Shown piece after piece: positions 1-7,617 of a stretch of 51,254 nucleotides of DNA. Source of the DNA: Clostridiales bacterium (GTDB lineage Bacteria; Bacillota; Clostridia; Oscillospirales; QAMX01); NCBI GenBank assembly GCA_016303065.1, contig JAEDMJ010000012.1, positions 1-51,254 of the forward strand, in the 5' to 3' direction. Made by a program: the position numbers and the translations under genes. Each line of letters opens with the position of its first letter. The first letter of the stretch is position 1. Under the pieces are notes generated by a model. That model saw only the letters and a list, made by a program, of their open reading frames with translations. It had not been told where the DNA came from and did not search any database.

Positions 1-71
1 TAATCTTGAAGATGAAGTAAAAGCCGGTCGCTTTCGCGAAGATTTGTTTTACCGATCAGCTCTTTGGACAT
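1..71 (-). CDS. Start of an unrecognised gene, cut by the window edge
   Basis: Only the first 23 codons are present, reading MSKELIGKTNLRESDRLLLH and then LQD before the edge. The start is supported by a strong GGAGG ribosome binding site a few bases upstream and by a textbook promoter at 114-142 on the same strand. The fragment is hydrophilic and too short for a family call. The promoter carries a palindrome at the -10 region, so the gene is probably regulated by a repressor, possibly by its own product. No function is claimed. Confidence 0.6.
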   Translation of the reverse strand, partial: MSKELIGKTNLRESDRLLLHLQD

Positions 72-113
72 TTATCCTCCCCCTCTTCCCTGGGTGTAAT
101 CATAGTGATACAT

Positions 114-142
114 AGTATATCTCTTTACATTACAAATGTCAA
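114..142 (-). promoter_or_regulatory. Sigma-A promoter of the left-edge gene with palindrome over the -10
   Basis: On the minus strand TTGACA (142-137) is followed by a 17-base spacer and TATACT (119-114). The sequence around the -10 reads GATATACTATGTATCAC, an ATAC-TAT-GTAT inverted repeat of the kind PadR- or GntR-type repressors bind. The operator role is inference. Confidence 0.75.
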
Positions 143-244
143 GAAAAATCGCAATATTTCGGGAAGAAATTTGACGAGACGCAAAGAGAATTGATTATTC
201 TTTGGGACGAGCGGGATTGCTCTGTTTTTCTTTGATATGCTCTG

Positions 245-1198
245 TTATACTCTTTTATCCTCGGACTTCATCCGAACGTCGAATTTTGCGGCGAAGCGTG
301 AGCACACGGTTTTTCCGGAAACGCCGGACAGCGCTCCGGAAAGCGCGGGGAAAACCAGTTTGTAGGAGCAGAGATCCTGTCCGCGCCTTCCGTCGGAACT
401 GCGGCCGTATTTCGTGTCGCCGCATATCGGATAGCCCGCGTCGGAAAGCTGGGCGCGGATCTGGTGGGTGCGCCCGGTAAGCAGCTCGCATTCGAGGGTG
501 CTGCGGTTTCCGTCGGACCGGAGCACGCGGACTTTCGTGACCGCGGTGAGCCGGTTTGGCCCCGGAGAGCGGCAGACGGTGACGGTGTTGGTCCGTTCGT
601 CCTTTTCAAGCCAGCCGGTCAGGGTTTTTTCGGAAAAACCAGGTCTGCCGTTTACGGTGCAGAGGTAGAATTTTCCGATCTTTCGCTCTTTGATGAGTTC
701 GTTCAGCCCGCGGAGAGCTTCGGCGGACTTGGCGGCGATGACAAGTCCGCAGGTGTTCCGGTCGATGCGGTTCGCAAGGGCAGGGACGAAGCTCTGCTCC
801 GCGCCGGGGTCCCACTCCCCGCGGGAAGCCAAAAGACAGCGGATGCGGTTTATCAGCGTGTCCGGACTGCCGCCATTGTCGGAGTGACAGAGGAGCCCCG
901 CGGGCTTGTCGGCAATGAGAACGTGAGCGTCTTCGTATGCGACGGAAACGTCAGGCTTGACGAGCCGCCACTCTTCGGATTCCGGAGGCTTACAGAGCTG
1001 TTCGTCGGTGAGATACATGGAAAGCCTGTCGCCCTCGGAAAGACGGAAGTCGGGGGGAACATGTCTGCCGTTGACGCGGAAATGCTTTTTCCGTATCAGC
1101 CGCGCCAGGAGCGACGGCGGAAGATGGGGCAGGGACTTAGAAAGAAAGCGGTCAAGTCTTTGACCGCTGTCGTTTTTGTTTATGGTGAGTTCTTTCAC
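245..1198 (-). CDS. RluA-family 23S rRNA pseudouridine synthase
   Basis: A 317-residue pseudouridine synthase of the RluC/RluD class that should convert specific uridines in ribosomal RNA to pseudouridine. An S4-like RNA-binding domain fills about residues 10-60. The catalytic motif follows as NRIDRNTCG with the nucleophile Asp at about residue 146; the family usually has HRLD. The typical C-terminal signature LLTGRTHQIRAQL is present. The open frame extends far upstream, but that part is an antisense-like shadow of tsaB. The true start is the GTG at 1198, whose GTGA overlaps the tsaB stop, showing translational coupling. It is the last gene of the oxidoreductase-tsaE-tsaB-rluA run. The target uridine cannot be told from sequence. 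Confidence 0.88.
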   Translation of the reverse strand: MKELTINKNDSGQRLDRFLSKSLPHLPPSLLARLIRKKHFRVNGRHVPPDFRLSEGDRLSMYLTDEQLCKPPESEEWRLVKPDVSVAYEDAHVLIADKPAGLLCHSDNGGSPDTLINRIRCLLASRGEWDPGAEQSFVPALANRIDRNTCGLVIAAKSAEALRGLNELIKERKIGKFYLCTVNGRPGFSEKTLTGWLEKDERTNTVTVCRSPGPNRLTAVTKVRVLRSDGNRSTLECELLTGRTHQIRAQLSDAGYPICGDTKYGRSSDGRRGQDLCSYKLVFPALSGALSGVSGKTVCSRFAAKFDVRMKSEDKRV

Positions 1199-1905
1199 TT
1201 TTCGGCCTCCGGCTTTGAATGAGCCTGTTTTGCCGCGCGTTCGCGTTCCGCCTGACTGAGTCTCAGGTAGACGGGCATGAGCTCTGCGGCCGAAACGGGT
1301 TTGACTTCCGGCGCGGCAAGGGCGACGCCTTCCGCGCTTTGGAAGGCGGTGTTTGCCGGAGCGGTGAAAACGTTTCCGCGGCCCAAGCTGCAAAGCGCCT
1401 GGGCGAGTATCGCCGCACCGTCCCCGCAGACGAGGATGGGTTCGTCCGCCGGAACGGAGAGGGCGGCTTCCGCTGCCGCGACCGCGGCGTCGGGAAGGAC
1501 CCGTTCGACGCTTTTTCCGTCGGAACGGAACACCGCGGTGTAGACCTGGCTGCGGCGGGCGTCCATCGCCGGACAGATCAGCCCGCGCCATTCAATGTGG
1601 CAGTGGGCCATTGCCAAAAGCGTGGATACTCCGGCACAGGGCTTTTCCGCCCCCCAGGCAAGCCCCTTTACCGTACCGATGCCGATCCTCAGCCCCGTAA
1701 AAGAGCCGGGACCGGCGGCAACGGCAAACAGGTCGATGTCACGGGCAGTGAGCCCCGCGTCGGACAGGACGCGCTCGGCCATCTCGAGAAGGGTTCTCGA
1801 GTGGGTCAGTCCGTCGTTGCGCCGGGTGCTTATCAGAATTTTTCCGTCCTCGGCAAGACAAACGGAGGCGGGTCCGGCCGAGGATTCAAATGCGAGAAGC
1901 TTCAT
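1195..1905 (-). CDS. tsaB: TsaB, tRNA threonylcarbamoyladenosine (t6A) synthesis partner
   Basis: A 236-residue ASKHA-fold protein. TsaB has no known catalysis of its own; it dimerises with TsaD and with TsaE to transfer threonylcarbamoyl to A37 of ANN-decoding tRNAs. The start MKLLAFESSAGPASVCL and the segment AAGPGSFTGLRIGIGTVKGL (about residues 67-86) are family signatures. It lies one base after tsaE and overlaps rluA, so the three are cotranscribed. The common partners rimI and tsaD are not next to it here and must be elsewhere in the genome. Confidence 0.92.
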   Translation of the reverse strand: MKLLAFESSAGPASVCLAEDGKILISTRRNDGLTHSRTLLEMAERVLSDAGLTARDIDLFAVAAGPGSFTGLRIGIGTVKGLAWGAEKPCAGVSTLLAMAHCHIEWRGLICPAMDARRSQVYTAVFRSDGKSVERVLPDAAVAAAEAALSVPADEPILVCGDGAAILAQALCSLGRGNVFTAPANTAFQSAEGVALAAPEVKPVSAAELMPVYLRLSQAERERAAKQAHSKPEAEK

Positions 1906-1906
1906 G

Positions 1907-2338
1907 TCAGTTCCAATCTGCGTTTTCTATGGTAATCTTTCTGGGAAGGTCGCCGCTGCCCTCGACGGTGACGCGGATGCAGTCCTCCGAATCGAACTCC
2001 TCCGGAGCGTTGTCGGCCCATTCGGCGGCGCAGAGCGCGCCGGAAGCGAGGTAATCGTACCATCCGATGTCTTCAAGGCCGTCGGAGTCGATACGGCATA
2101 GGTCGAAGTGGCAGAGAATGAGTTTTCCGCCTTCGCGGTACTCGTTGACAAGGGCAAAGGTCGGACTTGTCACCGGCCCGGAATATCCGAGCGCTCTGGC
2201 CATTCCTCGGATCAGCACGGTTTTTCCGGCGCCGAGCTCGCCCGTTAAGCCGATGAGCCTTGAATTTCCCAGGTGTTCGGAGAGACGGCGTCCCAGTTCT
2301 TCGGTCTCATCGGGGGAGTTTGTCAGAAATTCGATCAA
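1907..2338 (-). CDS. tsaE: TsaE, ATPase of t6A tRNA modification
   Basis: A 143-residue P-loop ATPase that drives the TsaBD complex in t6A formation. The Walker A motif GELGAGKT lies at residues 33-40. The following SPTFALVNEY and the DLCRI..GLEDIGWYDYL segment are characteristic of the family, and the length is normal. Its ATG overlaps the stop of the upstream oxidoreductase gene by four bases, and tsaB follows after one base, so expression is tightly coupled. Confidence 0.93.
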   Translation of the reverse strand: MIEFLTNSPDETEELGRRLSEHLGNSRLIGLTGELGAGKTVLIRGMARALGYSGPVTSPTFALVNEYREGGKLILCHFDLCRIDSDGLEDIGWYDYLASGALCAAEWADNAPEEFDSEDCIRVTVEGSGDLPRKITIENADWN

Positions 2339-3405
2339 TTTATCCCGATCTCCTGTCCGAGTTCGGCGGAGCTGTAAATAGCGTCCATGAGCTTTGATGT
2401 GGTCAGTACGTTGTCGATATTGGAGCGGATCTTTTCGCGGGAGCCGCAGCAGCGGACAAAGGCGTCGATTTCTGCGGCGAAGGCGTCGTTGAGCTCGAAC
2501 TTCGGTTCGACGGTGATGAGTTCGCCTGCGGCGGAGGTGAAAACTTTGAATTTGCTTCCGTAGAAAAGCTTTATTCCGCCCTTTGTTCCCATAAACTCCA
2601 CGAACATCGCGTCTTCGTCGATGTTCTGCGCCCAGGCGCCGTTGATGGTAAGCGCGGGTCCGGAGGTTCTAACAAGCCCGGTGACATACTCCTCGACGTC
2701 GTAAGTGCCGTTCGGCTCCGGGGGACCGGCGTGCATGGAGCGGTAGAGGTATCCCGGAATATCGCGGCCGAGTTTTGAATGGCAGACCGCGGAGACGGTC
2801 TTCAGATCAAGTCCGCCGCAGCAGTAGTCGATGAGATCCAGAAAGTGTACGCCCCAGTCGATGAGAGCGCCGCCGCCGGCCTCCGACTTTGTGGTGAACC
2901 ACTTCCCGAGGGCGGGAATGCTGCGGAAAGCCCGGAAGGAACAGTATATCTGATAGAGTTCTCCGATTTCTCCGGAGGAGATGAGGTTTTTGATGCGCTC
3001 GACGGATGCGCTGAAGCGGTTCACAACGCCGATGTTGAGGATACGGCCGTTTCTGTCGGCGGCGTTTTTCATGGAAAGCGCAAGCTCGTAGCTCGTGGAG
3101 GCGGGTTTTTCACAGAGCACGTCTTTTCCCGCGTTCAGGCAGTCGATTGTGACCGGAGCGTGAAGCCTGTTGGGAAGACAGACGGAAATCATGTCCACCT
3201 CCGGGTCCCGGAGAATGTCTCTGTAATCGGTGGTGACAACGGAGCTTTCTTCGCCGAATTCCTTTTTTCTGGCCTCTGCCCGTTCGGGGATCAGATCGCA
3301 GAAATACTTGAGCTCGACACGGTCGGAGATAAGCTTATAGCTTTTGCCGTGGGCGCCGGAGATGGTTCCGCAGCCGATTATTGCGGCCTTTTTTCGTTCG
3401 CTCAT
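2335..3405 (-). CDS. Gfo/Idh/MocA-family NAD(P)-dependent oxidoreductase
   Basis: A 356-residue dehydrogenase of the glucose-fructose/inositol dehydrogenase superfamily. The N-terminal Rossmann fold begins KAAIIGCGTISGAH (a variant of GxGxxG). The CEKPAS motif near residues 98-103, whose Lys is catalytic in the family, and the GGGALIDWGVHFLDL segment are present. The substrate is probably a sugar or cyclitol but is not predictable. The ATG follows a GGAGGG site at good spacing. It heads the run with tsaE, tsaB and rluA through a four-base overlap with tsaE; a functional link to tRNA modification is not evident and may be only shared transcription. Confidence 0.9.
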   Translation of the reverse strand: MSERKKAAIIGCGTISGAHGKSYKLISDRVELKYFCDLIPERAEARKKEFGEESSVVTTDYRDILRDPEVDMISVCLPNRLHAPVTIDCLNAGKDVLCEKPASTSYELALSMKNAADRNGRILNIGVVNRFSASVERIKNLISSGEIGELYQIYCSFRAFRSIPALGKWFTTKSEAGGGALIDWGVHFLDLIDYCCGGLDLKTVSAVCHSKLGRDIPGYLYRSMHAGPPEPNGTYDVEEYVTGLVRTSGPALTINGAWAQNIDEDAMFVEFMGTKGGIKLFYGSKFKVFTSAAGELITVEPKFELNDAFAAEIDAFVRCCGSREKIRSNIDNVLTTSKLMDAIYSSAELGQEIGIN

Positions 3406-3427
3406 TTTTTGCCCTCCTGTAAAGATG

Positions 3428-4546
3428 TTATTTTGTAAGGAAAAACAGGTTCGTATCTTCTGAAAAGTTTGAAACGGAATAACTTACGACCGCCGCGTCT
3501 ATACCGTTTTTTTCGATGTATTCGGAAATGCTCTGCTTATAATATCTGAGGTCGACGACGTGGATCTCGGAAAAATGACCGCAGAGGTAGGGGATCTCGC
3601 AGTTTGCGTAGGAATCCTTCACGAGAAGGAGCTTTTCACCGTCGGGATTGCTTCCGCCGATCACGGTCAGGGGCTCGTTTCCGTTGAGAAAGACCGTGTA
3701 TTTGTCCCGGACAGAGAGCTTGTCAAGGCTGTAAAGCGTTCCGTCCTTCCACTCCCTGCCGTTGTAAACGCGGACAAAAGAGGCGGCTTCTTCCGGAACG
3801 CGCAGGGATACCGTATCGCCCCCGGCGGGGGAGAGTCCGCAGGCGGAGGATGCCGTTCCGTAAAAACCGGAGACTTCCTCAAAAGCTACGGGCAGCGCTG
3901 AGGGGACAAGCCCCATCGCTTCGGCAAGGGCTGAATATCCGTAATATGCGCCGAGAGTCGTCCAGTGATGGTCGGTGTAATAGTAGATGTCTTCGCCGCT
4001 GTGTGCGGAAAGGGCGGCGAGTGTGTCAATTTTTACCGCGGACGGAACGCGCCCGCAGACATAGGCGATGGCGTCCGCCTGGCTGCCGCTGCGTCCGGTA
4101 TCGGGAAGCCTGTCGCTCCAGATTTCCGCCGCGCCGGGAATGAGCGTGAAGTACACGGGAATTCCTGCGTTTTGGGCGAAGGTTTCGACTGCGGAAGCGT
4201 TGGCCTCGAGCCGGCTCAGATCCGGCTGGGGGTATTGGGCGACGAGAAGTCCGTTGTCCCCGACGAGAACTCCGTTTATCTCGTCCTTTCCGAGCAGAAG
4301 CTCGCACTTTGCCTTCATGGAGACCCAGAAGTCGCGTTCAAAAAACTGGTCGGTGATATAGCTTTCAAAATCCGCGGTGAAATCTCCGGAGAACAGCGAT
4401 TTGAACGTGAACTTCGGAGCGGCGGCCAGCTCGCGGTTTTCCTTTTCCGAAAAGTCCCTGTCGGGAGTTATGAGATTTGCGGCGAAGAAAAACAGCATGA
4501 ACGCGATGAGCAGTCCCGCGGGAAGATATTTTTTTGCAAATTTCAT
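3428..4546 (-). CDS. DHHW-motif cell-surface protein, partner of the MBOAT acyltransferase
   Basis: A 372-residue protein with one N-terminal membrane segment (about residues 8-26) and an extracytoplasmic domain. The family-defining DHHW sequence is at residues 192-195, preceded by YYYT and followed by TTLGAYYGY. DHHW proteins are related to the SGNH-like AlgJ/AlgX group and are nearly always coupled to an MBOAT O-acyltransferase, as here (23 bases downstream of it). The likely role is moving acetyl or acyl groups onto a surface glycan; the acceptor is unknown. The start chosen is MKFAKK after a GGGGA site; the longer open frame runs back into the MBOAT gene. Confidence 0.87.
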   Translation of the reverse strand: MKFAKKYLPAGLLIAFMLFFFAANLITPDRDFSEKENRELAAAPKFTFKSLFSGDFTADFESYITDQFFERDFWVSMKAKCELLLGKDEINGVLVGDNGLLVAQYPQPDLSRLEANASAVETFAQNAGIPVYFTLIPGAAEIWSDRLPDTGRSGSQADAIAYVCGRVPSAVKIDTLAALSAHSGEDIYYYTDHHWTTLGAYYGYSALAEAMGLVPSALPVAFEEVSGFYGTASSACGLSPAGGDTVSLRVPEEAASFVRVYNGREWKDGTLYSLDKLSVRDKYTVFLNGNEPLTVIGGSNPDGEKLLLVKDSYANCEIPYLCGHFSEIHVVDLRYYKQSISEYIEKNGIDAAVVSYSVSNFSEDTNLFFLTK

Positions 4547-4568
4547 ATTCTTTGTCCCCACCGCCCTT

Positions 4569-5966
4569 TCAGAACCGGAAATAGAGGAAGGGGTTGTAGG
4601 TGCTGTCGACGAGGTACGCCGTGGAAAGGGCAAGCCCGCACAGCATGAGAGCGGGAGTTGTCCAGGCGCGTATGCGGTCGGGAATCCTTCCGTAGAGATT
4701 TTTTAACAGGGGCGTCGAAGCGACGCAGAGTACGACGAGAAGCAGTCCGTAGGATTTTAGGTCGTGAAGAAATGCCGTGTCGGCAAAGGCAGCGCCGGAG
4801 AACCCGAACATTACGGACAGATACCCCAAAAGCCTTGACGTGTCTTCTATCGCAAAAATACACCAGCTTATCGCCACAAGCACAAGCGTGTATATGCGCC
4901 TTACGAAGGACGGGGTGCGGGAGAGGGGCTTTGAGAGGAGCGCCTTTTCAAGTATGAGAAGCACTGCGAAATACACGCCCCAGACAAGATAGTTCCAGCT
5001 TGCTCCATGCCAGAAGCCGGTCAGGGCCCAGACAATGAATATGTTTCGGAAATTTTTGAAGCGGGAACAGCGGTTCCCTCCGAGGGGAATATAGACATAG
5101 TCGCGGAACCAGACGGAAAGGGAGATGTGCCACCTCCGCCAGAATTCGGTTATGCTCTTTGATATATAAGGATAGTTGAAGTTTTCCGGAAATTCAAAGC
5201 CGAGCATTCTGCCAAGGCCGATGGCCATGTCGGAATATCCGGAGAAGTCAAAGTAGATCTGGAACGAGAAGGCCACAACGCCGAGTATCGCGCTCATCAC
5301 CGAAATTTCGTTAAGCTCCGCCGCGGCGACGGAGTCCCAGAGTCTGCCGATCCCGTTGGCAAGCAGGACCTTCTTGCAGAGCCCCACGGTGAAGCGGGAC
5401 GCACCCCGGGAGAATTTTTCCCAGGAATGACTCCGCGATTTAAGCTGGCTGTCGATGTCCTTGTAGCGTATGATGGGACCCGCGATGAGCTGGGGAAAGA
5501 GTGTTACGAACGCGCCGAAGGCGACGTAATTCTTCTGCACGTTCCCGTCGCGGCGATACACATCGATGGGATAGGACATGGCCTGGAAGGTGTAGAAGGA
5601 AATGCCGATGGGAAGGTCAAGCCCCAGCGCCGGGATGCTTATTCCGGGGATCCGGGAGAGGTTTTCGGCGAAAAAATCGTAATATTTGAAGAAGAAAAGC
5701 CCCGCAAGGTTCAGCGCTGCGGTGACGCCCAAAATAAGTCTGACGCGGCGGGCGCTGTCCCGGTATTTATCGACCAGAAGCCCCGCGGCGTAGTTGAGCG
5801 TTATCGAAGCCAGCATCAGAACGATGTACACCGGTTCGCCCCAGCCGTAGAAAATAAGGCTGACCGCGAACAGAACGGCATTGCGCCATTTCAGCGGAAC
5901 AACATAGTAAACCGCAAGAGTCAGGGGAAGATATATAAAAAGGAAGAGTATGCTTGAAAATATCAT
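4569..5966 (-). CDS. MBOAT-family membrane O-acyltransferase (AlgI-like)
   Basis: A 465-residue polytopic membrane protein with about ten hydrophobic segments. The conserved blocks are WRRWHISLSVWFRDYVYIPL (His280) and FWHGASWNYLVWG, whose His320 is the expected catalytic residue. AlgI/PatA-type members transfer acyl groups across the membrane to exported polysaccharides or peptidoglycan. The ATG at 5966 overlaps the TGA of the upstream gene, and the DHHW protein follows directly, making a two-component surface O-acylation system. The acceptor is not predictable. Confidence 0.92.
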   Translation of the reverse strand: MIFSSILFLFIYLPLTLAVYYVVPLKWRNAVLFAVSLIFYGWGEPVYIVLMLASITLNYAAGLLVDKYRDSARRVRLILGVTAALNLAGLFFFKYYDFFAENLSRIPGISIPALGLDLPIGISFYTFQAMSYPIDVYRRDGNVQKNYVAFGAFVTLFPQLIAGPIIRYKDIDSQLKSRSHSWEKFSRGASRFTVGLCKKVLLANGIGRLWDSVAAAELNEISVMSAILGVVAFSFQIYFDFSGYSDMAIGLGRMLGFEFPENFNYPYISKSITEFWRRWHISLSVWFRDYVYIPLGGNRCSRFKNFRNIFIVWALTGFWHGASWNYLVWGVYFAVLLILEKALLSKPLSRTPSFVRRIYTLVLVAISWCIFAIEDTSRLLGYLSVMFGFSGAAFADTAFLHDLKSYGLLLVVLCVASTPLLKNLYGRIPDRIRAWTTPALMLCGLALSTAYLVDSTYNPFLYFRF

Positions 5967-6649
5967 CGGCTTCTCCAGTCGGTATTTCCGCAGAACCCGG
6001 CCCTTCTGTTTGGACAGTCGGTTCTCGGACAAAGTTCGCAGTTTTCATATTCCTTTGAGGAGGAAAAGAATATTCCGGAACTGCTCTTTGCCGGGAGCAT
6101 GAGAAGCGAGGGGGTGAGCTCCACTCCGATCTCTTCGGCGCCGCCGTCCAAGACGGCAAAGAGATCCCTCTGCCCTTCCAGGGGCCAGTGCTTCAGAGAG
6201 CCGGGATTGAGGACGTTCAGATGCTCGGCGGCCGGGAACCAGCGGCTTTTGACTTCGCTTCTCAGGCACATCATCGCCTTTTTGAAGAGCATGAGCTTTA
6301 TCTCGTCGGCCCAGCAGCAGTGCAGCGGGTCGCTCAGCGTTTTTGACCAGGCCTCGGCCTCCCGGCCGCAGGTCCCGATATAGGGAACGCAGATGCCGCA
6401 TTCGGAAAGCTTTTCGGCGACGAATTCATTTTCAAAAACGGCGTTCCCGATCGTAACGGTGTTTTCGTGAACGGAAACCGGAGCGCAGACGCAGACCGCC
6501 CTGGGTCTTGCGGTTTTCAGACAGTCGGACAGAACTTCCGCCGCCTCGTCGGCAAGCTCCGGGTCGTCTTCGCGCGAAAGTTTGACTGCGCGGAAAAAAT
6601 CGTCCTCACAGACGGAAAAATCAAAGCTGTCAAGAATAAGCTTTTCCAA
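5963..6649 (-). CDS. Cobalamin-dependent methionine synthase activation-domain protein
   Basis: A 228-residue stand-alone relative of the MetH reactivation domain, which binds S-adenosylmethionine and helps reductively remethylate oxidised cobalamin. Recognisable parts are the segment WPLEGQRDLFAVL, then IGVELTPSLLMLPAKSSSG (about residues 173-191), corresponding to the IGV.LT.S..M.P..SVSG block of MetH. A C-terminal cysteine cluster, CELCPRTDCPNR, is often seen in these short clostridial forms and may hold a metal or cluster. The start is TTG at 6649 behind a G-rich site. It overlaps the MBOAT gene by four bases, an odd partner. No methionine synthase lies in the window. Confidence 0.8.
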   Translation of the reverse strand: MEKLILDSFDFSVCEDDFFRAVKLSREDDPELADEAAEVLSDCLKTARPRAVCVCAPVSVHENTVTIGNAVFENEFVAEKLSECGICVPYIGTCGREAEAWSKTLSDPLHCCWADEIKLMLFKKAMMCLRSEVKSRWFPAAEHLNVLNPGSLKHWPLEGQRDLFAVLDGGAEEIGVELTPSLLMLPAKSSSGIFFSSSKEYENCELCPRTDCPNRRAGFCGNTDWRSR

Positions 6650-6687
6650 AATGAGTCCCCCCCTTTATATGTGTAAATACGGGCAGA

Positions 6688-7617
6688 TCAGCGGTTTTTT
6701 GTAAGAAAATCATCGATCTCGGCGCGGTATGCCATGGAAACGGAGGCTCCGGCTCTCGTGACGGATACGGCTGCGGCGGCGGTCGCAAACCTGAGCGCGG
6801 AGTGAAGCCCGGTTCCCTCGCAAAGCGCGGCTCCGAACGCTCCGCAGAACTGGTCCCCCGCGGCGGTGGTGTCGACCGCGCGGACGGAGAAAGCGGGAAC
6901 GGTGAACTCCTCGTTTTCGGTAACGACGGCGCAGCCGGACTTTCCGAGGGTTATAACGGCGCAGCCGGCGCCGCGGGCGCGAAGCGCCCTTCCGGCCCGG
7001 AACGCGTTTTCCCGAGTGCCGACGTGTATGCCGGTCAGAATTTCGGCCTCGGTTTCGTTGGGGATTATGTAGTCGCAGAGAGCGAGCAGCTCCGGCGGAA
7101 TGTCTCCGGCGGGAGCTGGATTCAGAATTACGCATCCGCCGGCCTCGCGGACGATTTTTGCCGCGGCCAAACTTGCATCCGTCGGTGATTCAAGCTGCAA
7201 AAGCAGAACACGGGCGGATGCGATCCGGTCCCCGGCGGCGCGGACGTCTTCCGGGCAAAGGGCGCCGTTTGCTCCGGCGACGACGACGATCCTGTTGTCG
7301 CCGGTCTTTGTATCGACAATTATTGTCGCGGAGCCCGTCGGAAGCTCTGCGTCACGGATGACGGAGCCGGTGGAAATTCCCTCCGCGGCATAATGCTCTT
7401 CCAGAACGGAGGCGAGACTGTCCCGTCCCATTCGGCAGACGATGGAGGTGTCGGCTCCGGCGCGGCTCAGTGCCGTGGCCTGGTTGGAGCCCTTGCCGCC
7501 GGGGCCGATAACGAGCCTTGTTCCCGAAACGGTCTCTCCGTTTACGGGGACTTTTTCGGTGTACACCGTGAGGTCGGCGTTGCAGCTTCCGACAACTGCG
7601 GCGCGGGGGCGGCTCAT
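6688..7617 (-). CDS. rbsK: Ribokinase-like PfkB-family sugar kinase
   Basis: A 309-residue carbohydrate kinase that most resembles ribokinase, phosphorylating ribose to ribose 5-phosphate. It has the GGKGSNQA substrate-binding motif, NPAPA in the middle, NETEAE, and the C-terminal signature DTTAAGDQFCGAF, where the catalytic Asp and anion hole lie (usually DTTGAGD). The length is normal. The ATG overlaps the stop of the downstream lipoprotein gene by four bases. No ribose transporter is next to it, so another nucleoside or sugar substrate is possible. Confidence 0.88.
   Translation of the reverse strand: MSRPRAAVVGSCNADLTVYTEKVPVNGETVSGTRLVIGPGGKGSNQATALSRAGADTSIVCRMGRDSLASVLEEHYAAEGISTGSVIRDAELPTGSATIIVDTKTGDNRIVVVAGANGALCPEDVRAAGDRIASARVLLLQLESPTDASLAAAKIVREAGGCVILNPAPAGDIPPELLALCDYIIPNETEAEILTGIHVGTRENAFRAGRALRARGAGCAVITLGKSGCAVVTENEEFTVPAFSVRAVDTTAAGDQFCGAFGAALCEGTGLHSALRFATAAAAVSVTRAGASVSMAYRAEIDDFLTKNR

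Noticed and set aside
464..1222. Long plus-strand open frame opposite rluA
   Set aside because: It is the antisense shadow of a clear pseudouridine synthase; GC-rich codon use leaves many long opposite frames here, and it has no ribosome binding site or recognisable domain.
1199..1591. N-terminal extension of the pseudouridine synthase frame
   Set aside because: The extension is Arg/Gly-rich low-complexity sequence lying out of frame over tsaB; the GTG at 1198 overlapping the tsaB stop is the natural start.
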